This document shows positions 6,780 through 9,203 of a stretch of DNA of 9,203 nt, one piece after another. Position numbers and translations under genes: made by a program. The stretch comes from MGBC113645 sp036308445 (GTDB lineage: Bacteria; Bacillota_I; Bacilli_A; Erysipelotrichales; Coprobacillaceae). Where the stretch lies: contig JAXJVS010000156.1 in the NCBI GenBank assembly GCA_036308445.1, positions 1 to 9,203 of the forward strand, written 5' to 3'. Each line of letters opens with the position of its first letter. Position 1 is the stretch's first letter. The notes beneath the pieces are model-generated. The model worked only from the letters and a program-made list of their open reading frames with translations. It was not told the DNA's origin and searched no databases.

Positions 6780-7606
6780 TATTTATCCCCTCTTTTCTTA
6801 TGAACAATATGATACCTTGTCCATATACCAGAATATAAAATATTTTTCAATAAATCATAATTATCGATGATTGGTAATCTTTCAAACTCTTCGCAAGCTC
6901 TTGTTATAAGCATAGAAAGAATTCCTTCTATCCATTCCTCAAAATTATCTTCAACTTTCTTTACTTTTAAAATATTAAAAGAATTATGTTTAATATCATT
7001 TTCTATATCTTCATAAGCATCCATAATATAAATAAATTTCCCTAAATAAAAACCTAACTGATACAACGTCTCTTTCCATTCATTATTTTCATAAGAAATA
7101 ATCTCTGCCATCATTTTTCCTGATTGATTAGCTATTTCATCAATACTATCAGTATTATTCTTCTCTAACTTTGATGATTCATTCAAACACTCTTCAATTT
7201 TATCAACCAAACTAGGATACTTGTCTTTTACTTTTTTATAAGCACCTTTAAGCACTACTTTAAAACATCCAGCACTCTTTTTATGTTCATCTTCATAATC
7301 ATCTTTACACTTAAAATAAGATAAAACAATACTCATATCCGCACCAAAATCAACATACTGATCACTTATCTCTTTATGTTTAGATAAAGGATGTAAAATA
7401 CATCTACATTCTTTCATATTCGAATCATCAAAACTTAAACTACTCAACAATAAAGAAACGAAAGTTATATCATAATTTAATGTTAATCTATCAATATGAC
7501 CATACTGTCTTTTTAAACTCTTACAAATACCACAATAATATCCCTGATAAACATCAAACTCTCTTATTTTTAATTCTGGTTTATTTGCAATGACATAACC
7601 AAACAT
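6779..7606 (-). CDS. DUF5685 family protein (helical, unknown function)
   Basis: A 275-residue protein that I recognise as DUF5685 from its N-terminus (FGYVIANKPELKIREFDVY...YYCGICKSL). It has no signal peptide and is probably cytoplasmic and mostly alpha-helical. Two cysteine clusters, CGIC (25-28) and CRCILHP (67-73), may form a metal site. Two acidic helices stand out: DDYEDE (102-107), which fits DDxxD, and DAYEDIEND (196-204), which fits DxxxDxxxD and is followed by HNSFN. Such a pair recalls the Mg-diphosphate motifs of isoprenoid and squalene/phytoene synthases; that link is my inference, and the family has no established function that I know of. AAGGAG overlapping the end of the zinc-ribbon gene serves as its ribosome binding site, with only 2 nt between genes. 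Its last base overlaps the J-gene start. The tight packing implies it works with the Hsp70/J pair, perhaps as client, partner or enzyme. Confidence 0.85.
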   Translation of the reverse strand: MFGYVIANKPELKIREFDVYQGYYCGICKSLKRQYGHIDRLTLNYDITFVSLLLSSLSFDDSNMKECRCILHPLSKHKEISDQYVDFGADMSIVLSYFKCKDDYEDEHKKSAGCFKVVLKGAYKKVKDKYPSLVDKIEECLNESSKLEKNNTDSIDEIANQSGKMMAEIISYENNEWKETLYQLGFYLGKFIYIMDAYEDIENDIKHNSFNILKVKKVEDNFEEWIEGILSMLITRACEEFERLPIIDNYDLLKNILYSGIWTRYHIVHKKRGDK

Positions 7607-7608
7607 AA

Positions 7609-8001
7609 CTAACTCCTTCTATCAAAACTTGCATGACATCTTGGGCAAGTTATTGTAATTTTCCCTCTTTTTTTAGGAACTCTGCAGATTTGTCCACAAC
7701 CCGGGCAAACAAAATATTTATATTCTCTATCTTTTATATTTTTTTTCAATACTTTAAATCTCTGTTTAACCGGCTGATAATAACGATAGAAAACTCTATT
7801 TTCATTTATTCTTCTACTTGTATTTCTAGATAATGATCTAAATAATGCATATATAATACAAGCGTTCGCTAATATCATAAAAAATGAATTCCTAAATATC
7901 AATGTTAATACATAAAAGACTAAATACATTATCAATAAGAAATAATTCAAAGAATCATTTCCATATCTCCCATAAAAAAACTTCATTATTTTCTCTTTCA
8001 T
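7609..8001 (-). CDS. Two-TM membrane protein with C-terminal zinc ribbon
   Basis: A 130-residue small membrane protein, first gene of the chaperone operon. A short N-terminal segment (KFFYGRYGNDSLN) precedes two hydrophobic helices (about 18-36 and 39-56). Next comes a basic linker, about 57-95, rich in Arg and Lys, which by the positive-inside rule suggests a cytoplasmic C-terminus. The tail is a zinc ribbon: C99-x2-C102 and C119-x2-C122 with C106 between, around a basic VPKKRGKITIT hairpin. I recognise it as the partner commonly found beside DUF5685 and J-domain genes in anaerobic Bacillota, but have no function for it. The ATG at 8001 has a modest AGGAA site a few bases upstream; an in-frame ATG at 7986 (residue 6) is a weaker alternative. 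It may anchor the Hsp70/J/DUF5685 proteins at the membrane, or bind nucleic acid or protein via the ribbon. Confidence 0.85.
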   Translation of the reverse strand: MKEKIMKFFYGRYGNDSLNYFLLIMYLVFYVLTLIFRNSFFMILANACIIYALFRSLSRNTSRRINENRVFYRYYQPVKQRFKVLKKNIKDREYKYFVCPGCGQICRVPKKRGKITITCPRCHASFDRRS

Positions 8002-8153
8002 ACTATTCCTGTTATGAAGTGACCATTATCAAGACAAAATAAACAATTCATAAAAAAATATATTCAATTTTTTTACTTATCTGTCTATTAAATAATCCTT
8101 CATAATCTCCTTTCTTTAAAATTTTTCATTCTACAGAATTTATTAATAACTGA
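8002..8153 (-). promoter_or_regulatory. Leader region of the chaperone operon, flanking the IS110 remnant
   Basis: This spacer separates the decayed transposase from the first operon gene and must hold the operon promoter unless transcription enters from the remnant. The best candidate is TAGACA (8087-8082), a long 19-nt spacer, then TATATT (8062-8057), which is weak. A perfect A/T-only inverted repeat lies at 8051-8075 (TAAAAAAAT / ATTTTTTTA, 7-nt loop). No CIRCE-like heat-shock operator (long inverted repeat with GC-containing arms) is visible. Part of this segment may be the end of the IS110 element, whose boundary cannot be fixed because the family lacks obvious terminal inverted repeats. 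Confidence 0.35.
8077..8103 (-). other. Eight-codon mini-ORF with strong RBS (MKDYLIDR)
   Basis: ATG at 8103 is preceded by a very good ribosome binding site (AAAGGAGA, core 8111-8106, close spacing). The frame stops after eight codons at TAA (8079-8077). It lies between the transposase remnant and the zinc-ribbon gene, on the operon strand. It could be a leader peptide, the start of a gene broken by IS insertion or deletion, or part of the IS end. A real product is not demonstrated. Confidence 0.3.
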
Positions 8154-9180
8154 TTATGTTTCATCAGATATTTCCTGTTTCCATTCCCATACAAAACAAG
8201 TCAATTCTCTTGCTACTGCTGTTATTACAACATTTCTATTTTTATTCCTATTAATCATGTGGTGATATTTCTTCTATAATCTTAATACTGCCTTATCTAC
8301 ATAATCAATGACCTTTACATCTTGTCCTATTTGTCTTGCCTTTACACGTTTGCTTTTTAGACCTACTATTTCTTTGACTAAAGCCTGCGCTCATTCAACT
8401 AACGTAGTTCTAACTGTAGAATTACCTTGTTTTGTTATGCTTGTATGATTGTTCTTGTCACCACTTGAACTCTCTCTAGGTGTAAATCCAAAATAGCAGC
8501 AAAAGCCTTAGTATTTGGGAAACGGTCATAATCAAATAATTATACGTGTATAGTCATGGCAGCAGTTGTATCCATTCCTTTAAAAGTGCGTATCTGTGTA
8601 CTTTTTCTTTGTATGGTTCTTCCTGAGATAATTCTTCTAATCTATGTTGGCATCTTTCGATTTTCTCAGTTAATGATTCAAAATTTGAGATGTATTCATC
8701 TTGGATTTCCAACTCCTTCAGCCATTTCAGATGACTGATATCCATCAGGATTTGCCTGGATATTGATATCCCAGCGGCAATAAAAATGCATTGACATGTT
8801 GTTTTATTTTTTCAATTCATCTTTAAAATCATGAAGCATACGAATGTATTCTTTGACTTCAACATCGTGATCATCAGGAACATATACACTTTTATATGTA
8901 TCATTCGAAAGATTTGTAACAATATTTCTTGCATCTAATCATTTTTTTAGCGGATTTTTGCATCGTATTCGGTTCTAAAGTATCATACTTAATACCATTA
9001 GCTTTAAGTTCATTGTAAAGAGAATAACCTAAGCATCCTGCTTCATAATCACTTCGCCTTCAACTTTAGATTTGATATTCTCGATATACTTAATAACTAA
9101 CTTCACATCAACTGCAATTCTTATTTCTCCAATTACTTCTCCTGTCTTTCCATGAAATACACATAAATTATACTTTTCAT
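8154..9180 (-). pseudogene. Decayed IS110-family transposase (DEDD / Transposase_20)
   Basis: Joined frames give a recognisable IS110 transposase. Segments include KTGEVIGEIRIAVDVKLVIKY, YEAGCLGYSLYNELKANG, LDARNIVTNLS, YVPDDHDVEVKEYIRMLHDF, HLKWLKELEIQDEYISNFES, the C-terminal domain piece IRTFKGMDTTAAMTIHV, and LGFTPRESSSGDKNNHTSIT with the serine region of Transposase_20, then KQGNSTVRTTLVE. The ATG at 9180 has an AGGAGA site, and the reading ends at TAA (8156-8154). At least six frame disruptions are seen, near 9165, 9048, 8943, 8808, 8755 and 8590, and another near 8512. Nonsense codons occur at 8542-8540, 8393-8391 and 8276-8274. The first catalytic Asp region expected right after MKSIIYV is missing. 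At 1.03 kb it is shorter than the usual 1.2 kb, and it is non-functional. The only sizeable intact frame, 63 codons at 8745-8554, is a fragment of it. Confidence 0.88.
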
Positions 9181-9203
9181 TGTGATCTCCTATTGTCGTT
9201 ATG
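8154..9203 (-). mobile_element. IS110-family insertion sequence remnant, right edge cut by window
   Basis: The element is identified from its transposase remains. IS110 elements lack clear terminal inverted repeats and carry a structured bridge RNA in a non-coding end, so borders cannot be set from this sequence. Only 23 bases upstream of the transposase start are in the window. The downstream border lies somewhere between 8153 and about 8010. The heavy decay shows an old insertion next to the chaperone operon. Confidence 0.6.

Noticed and set aside
7633..7833. 66-codon plus-strand frame opposite the zinc-ribbon gene
   Set aside because: Antisense to a coherent membrane/zinc-ribbon protein; its composition is that of a shadow frame.
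8051..8075. A/T-only hairpin as an intrinsic terminator
   Set aside because: The stem has no G-C pairs, so it would be too weak; chance in AT-rich DNA is likely.
8556..8738. 60-codon plus-strand hydrophobic frame
   Set aside because: Exact antisense of the IS110 transposase fragment, so it is a shadow frame.
8554..8745. 63-codon minus-strand frame as an independent small gene
   Set aside because: Its sequence is an internal piece of the IS110 transposase, and homologous protein text continues on both sides in other frames.

Overview
The window is strongly AT-rich chromosomal DNA with Gram-positive ribosome binding sites, TATAAT-type promoters and a sortase-type surface protein. This points to a low-GC Bacillota. 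The anchor variant (VQTGD) and the Hsp70/J/DUF5685/zinc-ribbon gene set suggest a gut Erysipelotrichia (Coprobacillaceae, for example Thomasclavelia/Coprobacillus) or a relative. That placement is inferred from general knowledge, not from a search.

Layout, left to right. (1) 143-3026, minus: a large exported, probably wall-anchored protein with four lamin-tail domains and a C-terminal phytase-like/SdiA-regulated-like beta-propeller. It has its own extended -10 promoter and a terminator hairpin abutting the stop codon. (2) 3302-4398, plus: a two-gene operon divergent from (1), encoding a Cof-type HAD-IIB phosphatase and a small UPF0213-type GIY-YIG protein, joined by a 1-nt stop/start overlap. 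It ends at a long inverted repeat shared with the convergent operon. (3) 4404-8001, minus: a tightly packed four-gene operon. In transcription order it encodes a two-TM zinc-ribbon protein, a DUF5685 protein, a J-domain protein with a cysteine-rich tail, and an Hsp70 paralogue. (4) 8154-9180, minus: a badly decayed IS110-family transposase lying immediately upstream of operon (3).

The most interesting region is operon (3). It looks like a dedicated auxiliary Hsp70-Hsp40 machine, because grpE, hrcA and a type I dnaJ are all absent. It is coupled to a membrane protein with a cytoplasmic or external zinc ribbon and to a helical protein of unknown function. That protein carries CxxC and CxCxxHP motifs plus two aspartate-rich motifs (DDxxD and DxxxDxxxD) reminiscent of isoprenoid-synthase active sites. 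I recall the same gene set co-occurring in other anaerobic Bacillota, but its function is, to my knowledge, undescribed. The J-protein presumably recruits the Hsp70. The zinc-ribbon protein may place the system at the membrane, and DUF5685 may be the client or effector. No tRNA, rRNA, CRISPR array or intact mobile element is visible.
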